Notes: a model not told the origin generated them from the letters alone. A stretch of 64,000 nt of DNA from JAKAVN01 sp963796565 (GCA_963796565.1 CAWCMA010000002.1:124001-188000), one strand, 5' to 3'; numbered from the stretch's first letter, positions 10,041-19,138 are shown. Made by a program: numbers and translations.

Positions 10041-10350
10041 AGCGCATTTGATATTTAGCGATGGCCAGTCGGATAACGAATTGCGGGTCGAATTGCGAAG
10101 TCTGGCGGGTCGGGCGCGGCAGCTGAAGGCTCGCGCGCGGCCCAGGGGATCGATGAAGGCCGGCCGTAACAAGCCGGAGGGCAAGCCTTCGATGAATCGC
10201 GAGATATTTGCCTCTCTACGTCCCAAAGGTCCCGTCCGCAAGGTACCAACCTCCTATGACTGTAGCGCCGAGAGCCCTGGCTTCAACGGCGGCCAACACA
10301 CGCACGGAGGCCGGGCGCAGCCGACCCGAGACCGTTCTGCGAGCCACCAC

Positions 10351-10434
10351 GATGTTGCGCACAATGTTGCGCACAATGTTGCGAACGATGTTGCAGACTG
10401 TTTTGCGGATAATTTCGCGAACGATTTAGCGGAG
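10351..10434. repeat. Seven-unit degenerate 12-bp tandem repeat
   Basis: Seven consecutive 12-mers start at 10351, 10363, 10375, 10387, 10399, 10411 and 10423. The first three are nearly identical (gatgttgcgcac, aatgttgcgcac, aatgttgcgaac) and later units diverge progressively. In one plus frame they read as tetrapeptides D/N-V-A-H/N and in the minus strand as S/L-x-A-T/K. No surrounding frame looks like a real gene, so this may be a minisatellite or a decaying repeat protein. Confidence 0.7.
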
Positions 10435-11210
10435 AAGACGTTGCCCGAGCCCGTCATGGCGACCGGCTTCGGCCGCGGGTTCCACGCCGGCCATGGCGTG
10501 CGGCGTCGGGGATTACACCCGACGAGGACCGTGGGGTCCGATAGTGGAAAACCGACGACTTCGTCTTCCGTCATGCGACGAGGCCCTTTCCATCATCACC
10601 ACCAGCCCGCTCGACTGCCCAACCGCCCCCGCCCGTCCACTCACCCTCACCCTGCCGAGCGGCGACCCGTGGTACCTTTTCGCGACCCTCGCAACCGGCG
10701 CGATGCGCGTGCGCCGCTGGCCAGGGCCGTGCGTTGCTACAGGCTGTACGGCGACATCATGGTTAAATCTGCGCCGGACAGGAAACTGTTTAGCGCGCGA
10801 ACGTGCGGTGGGCAACGAGGCAATGAAAAATCGATCTGTGATCCCGAACTTGACATTGAGCAACACGCGTGAGCCGTTTCACCATGCCCGGCCGCAGCTT
10901 TCCGCCTCGTGTATGAGAGCAGCTAATGGTCCGCTTCCGCGCGCGCAAGCCCCCGCCGCGCGCGCAACATGAGCGACAAACGCCATCCCCGCTTGAGCCG
11001 CTGGACACGCGATGCCGCGGCGCCAGCGCTCAACGACGCCAATGGCCTGGGGCGTATCGTGACAGGCACGACGCATCGTGAATTAAGATAGCGAATCTAT
11101 CGATGCCGCATGCGCGGCCGTCCCGCCCTTCAACGGCGACATTCTTTTTTCGACGGCGATACTTTTTTTCCGAGGCCGAGGCCGCCAAGGGCGATAGAAA
11201 CAACTCCGAA
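10435..11210. other. Long intergenic region without a convincing gene
   Basis: Together with the repeat this makes almost 1.2 kb (10041-11210) without a supported gene. Open frames here are Arg/Pro/His-rich and overlap each other on both strands, typical of GC-rich noncoding sequence. Near 11133-11170 two adjacent near-copies (acggcgacattcttttttcg and acggcgatactttttttccg) with T-runs lie just downstream of asnS. An RNA gene is possible but I cannot support one. Confidence 0.35.
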
Positions 11211-12509
11211 TCATGGCTCCAGCCGTTCCATCATTCGCGGGAACGGGATCGTCTCGCGGATATGATGCAGCCCGCAGATCCACGCCACCACCCGCTCGAT
11301 TCCCATCCCGAACCCCGCATGCGGCACCGAGCCGTAGCGCCTGAGATCGAGGTACCAGTTGAGCGGCTCGACCGGCAGGCCGTGCTCGACGATGCGCGCG
11401 CGGAGCGTCTCGTAGTCGTCCTCGCGCTGGCCGCCGCCGATGATCTCGCCGTAGCCCTCGGGCGCCAACATGTCGACGCACAGCGCGACCTCGGGACGCT
11501 CCGGGTCCCGCTTCATATAGAACGCCTTGCACTCGGCCGGGTAGCGATGAACCATCACGGGGCGGTCGAATTCGGCCGAGAGCGCCGTTTCCTCGTCGCC
11601 GCCCAGGTCGTCGCCCCATTTGACGGCCAGGCCCTTGGCCTTGAGCCGCTCGATCGCCTCATCGTATGAAATCCGCGGATAGGGTGTCTGCGCCGCGCGC
11701 CTGAGCGGCTCGAGGTCGCGCTCGAGCGTGGCCAAGTCCGCAGCGCGACGTTCGAGCACACGGCCCACGATATAGGCGACGAAGTCCTCAGCGAGCTGCA
11801 TATCCTCGACCAAAGTGTAGAAGGCGACCTCCGGCTCGACCATCCAGAACTCGGTCAGATGGCGCCGCGTCTTGGACTTTTCGGCGCGAAAGGTGGGGCC
11901 GAAACAATAGACCTTGCCCAACGCGAGCGCGCCGGCCTCGGCATAGAGCTGGCCGCTTTGGGTGAGATAAGCCTTACGCTCGCCGAAGTAGTCGATTTCG
12001 AAAAGATTGGTGGTGCCCTCGCACGAGGTCGGCGTCAGGATCGGCGCGTCGAACAGGACGAAGCCGCGTTCGTGAAAGAACTCGCGCGCGGCGGCGGCGA
12101 CCTCGTCGCGTACGCGCAGGATCGCGTGCTGGCGCGCCGAACGTACCCATAGATGGCGCAGGTCGAGGAGGAAGGCGACCCCGTGCTCCTTGGGCGTGAT
12201 CGGGTAGTCAGTCGCGGGCGCGTAGACCTTGAAGTGCTTGACCGTCAACTCGAAGCCGCCGGGCGCGCGCTGATCTTCGCGCACCAGGCCGGTCACTTCG
12301 AGCGAGGTCTCCTGGCCGAGATGGTCGGCGGTGGCGAACGCGTCGGCGCCGATTTCATTGAGCAAGGCGACGCATTGGCACACTCCGGTGCCGTCACGCA
12401 CCAGCAGGAAATGGATTTTGCCGCTCGAGCGGCGGTTGTAGAGCCATCCCTTGAGCGTGACTTCCTCGCCCGCATGGCGGCCCAGTTCGTCGATATAGAC
12501 CCAAGCCAT
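11211..12509 (-). CDS. asnS: Asparagine--tRNA ligase
   Basis: This class IIb aminoacyl-tRNA synthetase charges tRNA-Asn with asparagine. The 432-residue protein has an N-terminal OB-fold anticodon domain (VTLKGWLYNRRSSGKIHFLL), class II motif 2 as FRAEKSKTRRHLTEFWMVEP, and motif 3 as GFGMGIERVVAWICGLHHIR ending ETIPFPR. FWMVEPE after motif 2 and IPFPR near the end favour AsnRS over archaeal-type AspRS. Start ATG gives MAWVYIDELG. It is divergent from cvpA. Confidence 0.93.
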   Translation of the reverse strand: MAWVYIDELGRHAGEEVTLKGWLYNRRSSGKIHFLLVRDGTGVCQCVALLNEIGADAFATADHLGQETSLEVTGLVREDQRAPGGFELTVKHFKVYAPATDYPITPKEHGVAFLLDLRHLWVRSARQHAILRVRDEVAAAAREFFHERGFVLFDAPILTPTSCEGTTNLFEIDYFGERKAYLTQSGQLYAEAGALALGKVYCFGPTFRAEKSKTRRHLTEFWMVEPEVAFYTLVEDMQLAEDFVAYIVGRVLERRAADLATLERDLEPLRRAAQTPYPRISYDEAIERLKAKGLAVKWGDDLGGDEETALSAEFDRPVMVHRYPAECKAFYMKRDPERPEVALCVDMLAPEGYGEIIGGGQREDDYETLRARIVEHGLPVEPLNWYLDLRRYGSVPHAGFGMGIERVVAWICGLHHIRETIPFPRMMERLEP

Positions 12510-12623
12510 GCGGCTATTAAAGCAGATTGGCGCGCATTGGCGAGCGCCGGCGATCGGCCGCCGCTGCCGCTCGTTTGCGAAACGCCGTTGATGTAGCCTG
12601 TCGCCGATGCGGACTCACGCGGG

Positions 12624-13196
12624 ATGAACGGACTCGACTATCTGATTCTGGCGGCGATCGGTTTGGGCGCCCTTTTTGGCGCGTCGCGCGGAATTCTGAG
12701 AATCGCCTCGTCGCTGATCGCGCTGGTCGCGGCGGTGTACCTCGCCGCGCTCTACTCCCAGGAGATTGGCGGCTACCTTGCGCGCGCGTTCTCGATACGG
12801 CCTGATACCGGCGCGGCGCTGGGCTACGTCGTCATCTTTCTTGCCGTGATGGTCGTCGTGGCGTGGGGCGGAGGAAAAATCGCCGCGCTTATCCGAGCCG
12901 TGCATATGAGTTGGGCCGACCGGCTGGGCGGCGCGCTCGTTGGCGCGACGCTCGGCGCGCTGTTGGCGGGACTAATCGTGGTGGTTGCGACCGTGACGCT
13001 GCCGTCCGACGCGCCTGTGATCCGGCAATCGCAACTCGCGCCGCGCCTGCTGGATTTCAGCCATGACGTGGCGGGCTTTGTCCCCGCGCAGGTCCGCGAC
13101 GCCTACTACTACCGCGAGTCGCAGCTCATCACGTACTGGAACCAGCATAGAACGGCGTCGCCCGAGCCCTCATCGGGACCCGGGGCGACGCCGTAG
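12624..13196 (+). CDS. CvpA family inner-membrane protein
   Basis: The 190-residue protein has four predicted membrane segments: about 4-20, 26-42, 66-84 and 100-122, with the family pattern MNGLDYLILAAIGLGALFGA, then RG and a Gly-rich third helix. CvpA is named for colicin V production in E. coli and is linked to envelope integrity, but its biochemical role is unknown. The C-tail (about 130-190) is soluble and Pro/Gly/Ser-ended. It converges with trxA, with 28 bases between stops. Confidence 0.82.
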   Translation: MNGLDYLILAAIGLGALFGASRGILRIASSLIALVAAVYLAALYSQEIGGYLARAFSIRPDTGAALGYVVIFLAVMVVVAWGGGKIAALIRAVHMSWADRLGGALVGATLGALLAGLIVVVATVTLPSDAPVIRQSQLAPRLLDFSHDVAGFVPAQVRDAYYYRESQLITYWNQHRTASPEPSSGPGATP

Positions 13197-13224
13197 TAAA
13201 TCGGATTTCCGTGGTTGTTGGCGG

Positions 13225-13557
13225 CTAGGCGAGCGCGCTATCGACCGCGCGTACCAGATGGCTCTTGGGCACGGCGCCGACGATCTGTTCTTTGACCTGG
13301 CCGCTTCTGATGATCAGCAGATTGGGGATTCCGCGGACCCCATAACGGGCCGGTGTTTCGGGATTGTCGTCGACGTTTATCTTGACCACCTTGAGCCGGC
13401 CGGCATACTCGCCCGCCAATTCGTCGATAAGCGGAGCGATGGCCCGGCAGGGCGCGCACCACGGCGCCCAGAAATCGATCAGCACCGCCTTTTCGGACTT
13501 CAAAACTTCCTGGTCGAAGTTCGCGTCGGTGACATGGTTGACTAACTCATTGGCCAT
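13225..13557 (-). CDS. trxA: Thioredoxin
   Basis: This 110-residue thioredoxin has the classical fold: VLIDFWAPWCAPCRAIAPLI carrying the active-site CAPC within WCAPC, and the cis-Pro loop in RGIPNLLI. It reduces cytoplasmic disulfides using electrons from thioredoxin reductase. The active site CAPC instead of CGPC is a common variant with somewhat altered redox potential. AGGAG lies 9 bases before the ATG, and a promoter-like pair is at 13593-13621. Confidence 0.96.
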   Translation of the reverse strand: MANELVNHVTDANFDQEVLKSEKAVLIDFWAPWCAPCRAIAPLIDELAGEYAGRLKVVKINVDDNPETPARYGVRGIPNLLIIRSGQVKEQIVGAVPKSHLVRAVDSALA

Positions 13558-13592
13558 CGGAACTTTACTCCTTACCGCTACGTTACACTTTA

Positions 13593-13621
13593 AAGCTAAG
13601 GACGCCCAGCCAAGCAGTCAA
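13593..13621 (-). promoter_or_regulatory. Possible sigma70 promoter for trxA
   Basis: On the minus strand TTGACT (13616-13621), 17 bases, then TAGCTT (13593-13598). This would start transcription about 29 bases before the trxA ATG. Moderate -10 match only. Confidence 0.4.
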
Positions 13622-13747
13622 GGCGCGGTTATCGCGCAATCACAGCGATTTGACAAGCCGATCATTCGGAGATTTAACCGTCCCAAGGGCTGTTTACGAT
13701 CGGGCCTCTCATATTTGAAGCAGCAAAGAGCCAGGAGCGGATTTCGC

Positions 13748-14890
13748 TTGCGATTGCTCGGCCCGCGCTTATCCCGGACGCGCCGCTTGCGCATGATGGC
13801 CGCCGCGGTGGCGTTCGCGGCAGTCGTGACCGGTGTCTTATCCGCCGCGAGGTTGCGCGCCGCGATCGAGCGGGTTGGCATGCCGGCGCCCGATTTCACC
13901 TGCACGCGATGTCTTAACCACGCGCCGTTCAAGCTGAGCGATTTGCGCGGCAAAGTAGTGCTGGTCGATTTCTGGGAATACACCTGCATCAACTGCATCC
14001 GCACCTTTCCGTACCTGCGGCGCTGGGACAAGCTTTACCGCCCGCTGGGGCTGGTGATTATCGGCGTACATACGCCCGAGTTCGAGTTCGGCAAGAATCC
14101 CGCGCGGGTCGCCGACGCCGCTAAGCGCTTCGGCTTCGACTTTCCGATCGCGATCGATAGCGACTACAAAATCTGGTACGCCTTCCACAACGAGGGTTGG
14201 CCAGCCGACTATCTTATCGACAAGAACGGCAACATCGCGTACGCGCACATGGGCGAGGGCGAGTACGGCTTCTTCGAGGAAAAGATCCAGGAGCTGCTCA
14301 AGCAAGCAAACCCGGCGCTCACCTTCAACCAGCCCCAGTATAAGATTCCGGGAGATGAGAACGTCGAGTTGAGTGGCGGCGTCTGTATGCGCGCCACGCC
14401 GGAGACTTACCTGGGCTTCGCCCAGAGCAGGAACCTCGCCAACCTCAGCGGCGAGGAACACGACAGCCAGACCGTCTACTCGGCGCCGGCCAGTCTCGCG
14501 CTCGACGACTTTGCACTCGAGGGGCAATGGTTCGCGGCGGCCGAGTACGTCCGTCACGCCACAATCGCCAAGCCGCCCGGAGATTCGGTCGCGTTGCACT
14601 ACCGCGCCAAATCGGTCTATTTGGTGGCCGGTTCCGATGACACGAAATCGCGGCGGCTCTATGTGACGCAGGACGGCAAGCCGTTACCCCCGGCGGCATG
14701 GGGAGTCGACGTGCGCGCCGGAAGTGATGGCAAGACCTACGTCGACCTTGGCGGTAAGCGGATGTATTACCTCGTGAACAACAGTGAGTTCGGCGGCCAT
14801 CTGCTGCGGCTTTACGCGCTGGAGCCGGGCCTCTCGCTCTACTCGTTCACCTTCGGCAATAACTGCGAGAATAAGTTCGCCCATCGCTGA
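13748..14890 (+). CDS. Membrane-anchored thioredoxin-fold protein (DipZ C-terminal/redoxin-like)
   Basis: This predicted 380-residue protein has a basic N-terminus and one hydrophobic segment (MMAAAVAFAAVVTGVLSAA), then a thioredoxin domain (residues about 45-190) with FWEYTCINCIRTFPYLRRW, that is, a CINC active site, and a second beta domain (about 230-380). The order resembles the C-terminal half of DipZ proteins, but there is no CcdA-like multi-helix domain. It likely acts outside the cytoplasmic membrane. I chose TTG at 13748 because AGGAG lies 10 bases before it; ATG at 13793 is the alternative and would keep the hydrophobic segment. Confidence 0.8.
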   Translation: MRLLGPRLSRTRRLRMMAAAVAFAAVVTGVLSAARLRAAIERVGMPAPDFTCTRCLNHAPFKLSDLRGKVVLVDFWEYTCINCIRTFPYLRRWDKLYRPLGLVIIGVHTPEFEFGKNPARVADAAKRFGFDFPIAIDSDYKIWYAFHNEGWPADYLIDKNGNIAYAHMGEGEYGFFEEKIQELLKQANPALTFNQPQYKIPGDENVELSGGVCMRATPETYLGFAQSRNLANLSGEEHDSQTVYSAPASLALDDFALEGQWFAAAEYVRHATIAKPPGDSVALHYRAKSVYLVAGSDDTKSRRLYVTQDGKPLPPAAWGVDVRAGSDGKTYVDLGGKRMYYLVNNSEFGGHLLRLYALEPGLSLYSFTFGNNCENKFAHR

Positions 14891-15131
14891 ACGCGGCGGG
14901 CGGAGCACCGGATCCAGCCGCGTCGCCCGGTCGCGCCCTGCGTCAGCTTGACAGCGGCGGCGGCCTCGTGGTCTATCGAAATCGAGCCTGCGGAATCGAG
15001 TCCGGCAGAACCAGAAGCAGCAGCTCGGGCATCCAGTGCGCACCCGGTAAGACTGCCGGCGGAGCCGCCGTGTGCGGCGCGCTGCCGCGAGTTCGGTGCT
15101 CGCCGCAAAACTTTTCAGGAGGACCGCAACA

Positions 15132-16262
15132 ATGAAGGCCGCCGTGTTCTATGGTCCCAAGCAACCGTTGGTTATCGAAGATGTCGAGATCGACAAGCCA
15201 CTGGATCGCGAAGTCCTGGTGCGCACCGTCGCGAGCGGTGTTTGCCATAGCGACCTGCACTTCGTCGACGGCTACTATACCTTTCCCGCCCCTGCGGTAC
15301 TCGGCCATGAAGCTGCCGGAATCGTCGAGGAAGTGGGCAAGGCCGTTGATTATGTGAAGCCCGGCGACCACGTCATCGCCTGTCTCTCGGTTTTTTGCGG
15401 CTACTGCGACGACTGCATGTCGGGCCATCCCAACCGCTGCACCAATCGCGCGGCGACGCAGCGGCGCAAGGACCAAAAGCCCCGGTTGTCGCTCAAGGGC
15501 CAGCCGATGCGCCAGTTTGCCGACCTTTCGACATATGCCGAGAAGATGCTGGTACATGAAAACGCGCTGGTTAAAATCGGCAACGACATGCCGCTGGACC
15601 GCGCCGCGCTTATCGGATGCGGCGTCACGACAGGCGTGGGCGCCGTGCTCAACACCGCGCGCATTGAGCCCGGGTCGACCGTTGCGGTTTTCGGATGCGG
15701 CGGGGTGGGCCTCGCGGCGATCCAGGGCGCGCGGATTGCCGGCGCCCGCATGATCATTGCGGTCGATCAGTTCGAATCCAAGCTCGCCCTGGCAAGAAGG
15801 CTCGGCGCGACCCACACCGTCGACGCTTCCCATACCGACGCGGTCAAGGCGATTCGCGAACTCGCGAGCCCCGGCCAGCCCTCGGAGCCGGTGGTCGCGG
15901 GTCTCGGTGGGAGCGGCGGCGTCGACTACTCCTTCGAGGCGGTGGGGCTGAAGAAGCTCGCCGAGGAATGCTTCGATTGCATCAAGCCGGGCGGCACCGC
16001 GACGATTATCGGCATGATTCCGGTCGGCCAGAAGGTCGAACTGGACGGGCCTAAGTTCCTTACCGAGCGCAAGATCCAGGGCACCAACATGGGCTCCAAC
16101 CGTTTCCGCATCGATATGCTGCGGTACATCGACTTCTACCAACAGGGCCGCCTCAACCTGGATGACATGATCACGCGGCGCGGAAAGCTCCCCGACGTCA
16201 ACGAGGCCTTCCGCGCGATGAAGGCAGGCGAGGTCGCCCGCACCGTTTTGATGTTCGACTGA
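15132..16262 (+). CDS. Zinc-dependent alcohol dehydrogenase (class III-like), copy 1
   Basis: This 376-residue medium-chain dehydrogenase has catalytic zinc ligands in GVCHSDLHF (Cys), GHEAAG (His) and LIGCGVTTG (Cys), structural zinc cysteines in CGYCDDCMSGHPNRC, and the Rossmann motif VFGCGGVGLAAIQGARIAGA. It oxidises an alcohol or reduces an aldehyde with a nicotinamide cofactor. It is 42 bases upstream of a close paralogue and carries an insertion of about 15 residues (ASPGQPSEPVVAGLGGSG region) before GVDYSFEA that the paralogue lacks. AGGAGG sits well before the ATG at 15132; a longer frame from 15072 is rejected. Confidence 0.92.
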   Translation: MKAAVFYGPKQPLVIEDVEIDKPLDREVLVRTVASGVCHSDLHFVDGYYTFPAPAVLGHEAAGIVEEVGKAVDYVKPGDHVIACLSVFCGYCDDCMSGHPNRCTNRAATQRRKDQKPRLSLKGQPMRQFADLSTYAEKMLVHENALVKIGNDMPLDRAALIGCGVTTGVGAVLNTARIEPGSTVAVFGCGGVGLAAIQGARIAGARMIIAVDQFESKLALARRLGATHTVDASHTDAVKAIRELASPGQPSEPVVAGLGGSGGVDYSFEAVGLKKLAEECFDCIKPGGTATIIGMIPVGQKVELDGPKFLTERKIQGTNMGSNRFRIDMLRYIDFYQQGRLNLDDMITRRGKLPDVNEAFRAMKAGEVARTVLMFD

Positions 16263-16304
16263 CACCGCGGCCGAGATCACAGGCCATATCATAGGAGAGA
16301 CCAG

Positions 16305-17390
16305 ATGAAAGCCGCTATTTTCCATGGACCCGGTCAGCCGCTCAGCATCGAGGAAATTCAGATCGATGAACCGCGCGAGCACGAGGTGCTGGTGCGCACG
16401 GTCGCGACCGGCGTATGTCATAGCGACCTCCATTTCGTCGAAGGCCTGTGGCCCCATCCCACGCCCGCGGTGCTCGGGCACGAGGCCGCCGGCATCGTCG
16501 AGCGCGTGGGTTCGGAGGTCACGTACCTGAAGGCGGGCGATCACGTGATCTCGTGTCCGTCGGTGTTCTGCGGCCGCTGCAAGCAGTGCAATTCCGGCCA
16601 TCCGTACCGATGCACCAACCGCCCCGCCGTCCGGCGCGCCAAGGGCGACAAGCCGCGCCTGTCCAAGGACGGCGTGATGATTCGCCAGTTCAGCGATCTT
16701 TCGACCTACGCCGAGAAGATGCTGCTGCACGAGAACGCGCTGGTTAAGATTCGTGACGACATGCCGCTCGATCGCGCCGCGCTCATCGGATGCGGCGTGA
16801 CCACCGGGGTCGGCGCCGCGCTCAACACGGCCAAGATCGAGCCGGGCTCGACGGTGGCGGTGTTCGGCGCGGGCGGGATCGGGCTTTCCGCGATCCAGGG
16901 CGCGCGGATCGCCGGCGCGGCGATGATCATCGCGGTCGACATGTTCGAGCACAAGCTCGCGACGGCCAAGCGCTTCGGTGCAACCCACACCGTCGACGCG
17001 TCGTCGTCCGATCCGGTCGAGGCAATCCAGAAGCTGACCGACGGCGGAGTCGATTACTCGTTCGAGGCGATCGGGCTCAAGAAAGCCGCCGAGCAGTGTT
17101 TCGACGCGCTCGCGCCCGGCGGCACCGCGACCGTGATCGGCATGATCCCAGTGGGGCAGAAGGTCGAAATCGACGGCCCCAAGTTGCTTACCGAGCGCCG
17201 GATACAGGGTTCGCTGATGGGCTCGAACCGCTTCCGCATCGACATGCCGCGGTACATCGATTTTTATCTGCAGGGCCGGCTCAACCTCGACGACATGATC
17301 TCGCGTCGCGGCAAGCTCGAGGACGTGAACGAGGCGTTCCGTGCGATGAAGGCCGGCGAGGTGTCGCGCACCGTTTTGATGTTCGATTGA
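16305..17390 (+). CDS. Zinc-dependent alcohol dehydrogenase (class III-like), copy 2
   Basis: This is the 361-residue tandem paralogue of the preceding gene, with the same catalytic and structural zinc ligands (GVCHSDLHF, CGRCKQCNSGHPYRC, LIGCGVTTG) and Rossmann motif VFGAGGIGLSAIQGARIAGA. The two proteins are similar over their whole length, indicating tandem duplication followed by divergence. Both end with a segment ending TVLMFD. Separate substrates or subunit mixing are possible. AGGAGAGA lies 6 bases before the ATG, and the short gap suggests one operon. Confidence 0.92.
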   Translation: MKAAIFHGPGQPLSIEEIQIDEPREHEVLVRTVATGVCHSDLHFVEGLWPHPTPAVLGHEAAGIVERVGSEVTYLKAGDHVISCPSVFCGRCKQCNSGHPYRCTNRPAVRRAKGDKPRLSKDGVMIRQFSDLSTYAEKMLLHENALVKIRDDMPLDRAALIGCGVTTGVGAALNTAKIEPGSTVAVFGAGGIGLSAIQGARIAGAAMIIAVDMFEHKLATAKRFGATHTVDASSSDPVEAIQKLTDGGVDYSFEAIGLKKAAEQCFDALAPGGTATVIGMIPVGQKVEIDGPKLLTERRIQGSLMGSNRFRIDMPRYIDFYLQGRLNLDDMISRRGKLEDVNEAFRAMKAGEVSRTVLMFD

Positions 17391-17473
17391 CGCACGCGCT
17401 CTTCGGCTCGGCGCGGGCCCAGACGCTAATGCGTTCGCGCGCGGCAGGCCGCCGCCCGGCATTCGTCCGCCCT

Positions 17474-17500
17474 GCCGCGCCGTGAAAACGACGGCGCGGC
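17474..17500 (+). terminator. GC-rich hairpin after the dehydrogenase pair
   Basis: GCCGCGCCGT (17474-17483), 7-base loop, ACGGCGCGGC (17491-17500): a perfect 10-bp stem 84 bases after the second dehydrogenase stop. There is no T-run, so it may be a weak or Rho-assisted terminator. Confidence 0.35.
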
Positions 17501-17599
17501 TGAGAGGGTTGCCGGCGCAGCTCTCCGCCCATCGCTTTTTGCTCGCGTCCCCTGTGTAATTTCCATGTTTGGGCGAAACCAACCACCGGGGGGTGCGCG

Positions 17600-18451
17600 A
17601 TGGATTTCCTGCTCTATATGCCGATAGTGGCACAGATCGTCGTCGTGACGGTCGTATTTTCCGGACTCAGCGTCCTTGGGCTCTACTTGGTGCGGATTCT
17701 GGTGCCGCTCGAGACGTTGAAGAAAAACCATGAGGTGGCAGGGTTTACCTTCGGAGTGCTGGGCGCCTTCTATGGTCTGCTCCTGGCGTTCGTGATCGTG
17801 GCGGCCTGGGAACGCTTCGATCGGGCTAACGAGAACGTTCAGCAGGAAGGCGTCGCGCTAATTTCTTTGTACCGGCTGTCAAAAGGCTTCTCCGCGCCCA
17901 CGGCCGGCGATATGCAGCATGCGATTCGTGCGTATACGCATCGGCTGATCGACGTCGAGTGGCCCGCCATGGCGAACGCGAAGACCGCCAGCATAGATGA
18001 TTCAATTGGTACGCTGTCTCTGTGGCAAATCGTCGCGACCTACAAGGCTGAGAGTCCGCGCCAAACACTGCTGGTCGACAAGAGCTTTGACCAGCTTTCA
18101 AATCTCACTGGAGAAACCAGCCTGCGCTATCTGTATTCGAGAGAGAATCTGCCGTCGGTGGTGTGGTTAGTGATCTATGCAGGCCTGATAATCACGATCG
18201 GTTTCAGCTACTTTTTCGGGTTGGAGACGTTCGGGTCGCAAGCGCTGATGTGCGCAATCTTCTCGACCCTCCTGGGCCTCACCATCCTTGCGATTCTCGA
18301 ACTCGCGCACCCGTATCAAGGAACGGTGATAGTGTCGCCGCAGCCCCTGCGGTACGCGCTCTCGCGCATGGACGACATGGATAAGGTCGCGTTCGGTGGC
18401 CTCCATCGAAGTTGGCAAAGCGCGGATATGAGTAATTTGACGCAGCGCTGA
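17600..18451 (+). CDS. DUF4239 membrane protein (bestrophin-like)
   Basis: The 283-residue protein has four predicted membrane segments: two near the N-terminus (about 8-32 and 50-68) and two near residues 190-207 and 218-238. GFTFGVLGAFYGLLLAFVI is the most typical stretch of the family. A cytoplasmic or periplasmic loop of about 120 residues sits between the pairs. Family function is unknown; the fold is grouped with bestrophin-like channels. GGGGG lies before the ATG. Confidence 0.8.
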   Translation: MDFLLYMPIVAQIVVVTVVFSGLSVLGLYLVRILVPLETLKKNHEVAGFTFGVLGAFYGLLLAFVIVAAWERFDRANENVQQEGVALISLYRLSKGFSAPTAGDMQHAIRAYTHRLIDVEWPAMANAKTASIDDSIGTLSLWQIVATYKAESPRQTLLVDKSFDQLSNLTGETSLRYLYSRENLPSVVWLVIYAGLIITIGFSYFFGLETFGSQALMCAIFSTLLGLTILAILELAHPYQGTVIVSPQPLRYALSRMDDMDKVAFGGLHRSWQSADMSNLTQR

Positions 18452-18524
18452 TGTGGCGGCTTCGGCAAGATCAAGCGCCCCGCCGAGCACTTTCCGCGTC
18501 TTGCCCGAATTATTTCTGTAAAAA

Positions 18525-18583
18525 ATGCCCGCCGGCCCTGGAAGGGACATACTAACCGGCGTTGCCTATGACCTGGCGGGCAT
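18525..18583. repeat. 9-bp inverted repeat flanked by A-runs
   Basis: aaaaATGCCCGCC (arm 18525-18533) and GGCGGGCATaaaaa (arm 18575-18583) are separated by 41 bases, between two convergent genes. Loop size is large for a terminator; it could be a long hairpin or the remnant ends of a small element. Confidence 0.35.
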
Positions 18584-18653
18584 AAAAATGTACGGCGCCT
18601 TTAAGTAGCTAGCAATTTCGAATAGCTAAATACCTTCGTGTCGGCGCATTAGC

Positions 18654-18968
18654 TCACGGATTGTAAGTCGTCGAGCTATCATGGGTAACCGTCTTATCAC
18701 CCATCGAGCCGTAAGTAGTGGTTTTAGCGTGCTTCTCCTGTACAGACGAGGGCTGGGCGGAAGTATCGGAAGTGGTAGTGGTTGTTTGGCGCGTTGCCGC
18801 AGGAGCGGTGACCGTAGTGGTCTTTTCCGTCACGGCTGCCGGCGCCATCGGGGTGGTCGTGGTCGTCTGGGAACTCGAGTCCTCAGTCGTCTGCGACCAG
18901 GCAATCCCATTCGCACCGATACACACGGCGATAGCCGCGGTTGCGATTATTGGTACAAAAAGCTTCAT
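18654..18968 (-). CDS. Small threonine-rich secreted protein
   Basis: This predicted 104-residue protein starts MKLFVPIIATAAIAVCIGAN, a signal peptide with probable cleavage after AWS or SQ near residue 24. The mature part is dominated by runs of Thr with Ala, Ser and Pro, and has no cysteine. Function unknown; low-complexity exported proteins like this may coat the cell surface or be periplasmic spacers. The start at 18968 is supported by GGAGGT about 8 bases upstream; an earlier in-frame start at 19037 lacks support. It lies downstream of the dapA-terminal end of the large arg/dap cluster but is separated by 304 bases. Confidence 0.65.
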   Translation of the reverse strand: MKLFVPIIATAAIAVCIGANGIAWSQTTEDSSSQTTTTTPMAPAAVTEKTTTVTAPAATRQTTTTTSDTSAQPSSVQEKHAKTTTYGSMGDKTVTHDSSTTYNP

Positions 18969-19121
18969 TTCTATCAGACCTCCGGTTATTGGTTGGGGAA
19001 CCGCCGCTCGCGATTTGCGCCGAGCCAGTGAGTGCATCTCATTGAGGTGAAGGTGCGACTATCCTGACCCTAACCCTGCTTGATCTGCCGAAGCAACCGA
19101 GGTAACAGCCGAACCGCATCC

Positions 19122-19138
19122 AACAGAACGCTTCTGTT
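19122..19138. repeat. 7-bp palindrome in dapA-downstream gap
   Basis: AACAGAA, 3 bases, TTCTGTT. It lies in the 304-base gap 18969-19272, which otherwise holds no visible gene. It could serve as an operator for the threonine-rich protein gene. Confidence 0.3.

Noticed and set aside
10192..10872. Plus-strand open frame spanning the 12-bp repeat
   Set aside because: Strong Arg/Pro/His bias, no ribosome site, and overlapping open frames on both strands; kept only as repeat annotation.
14973..17633. 886-codon minus-strand open frame opposite the two alcohol dehydrogenases
   Set aside because: It mirrors the third-codon GC pattern of the real plus-strand genes, has two similar halves because those genes are duplicates, and lacks any recognisable motif.
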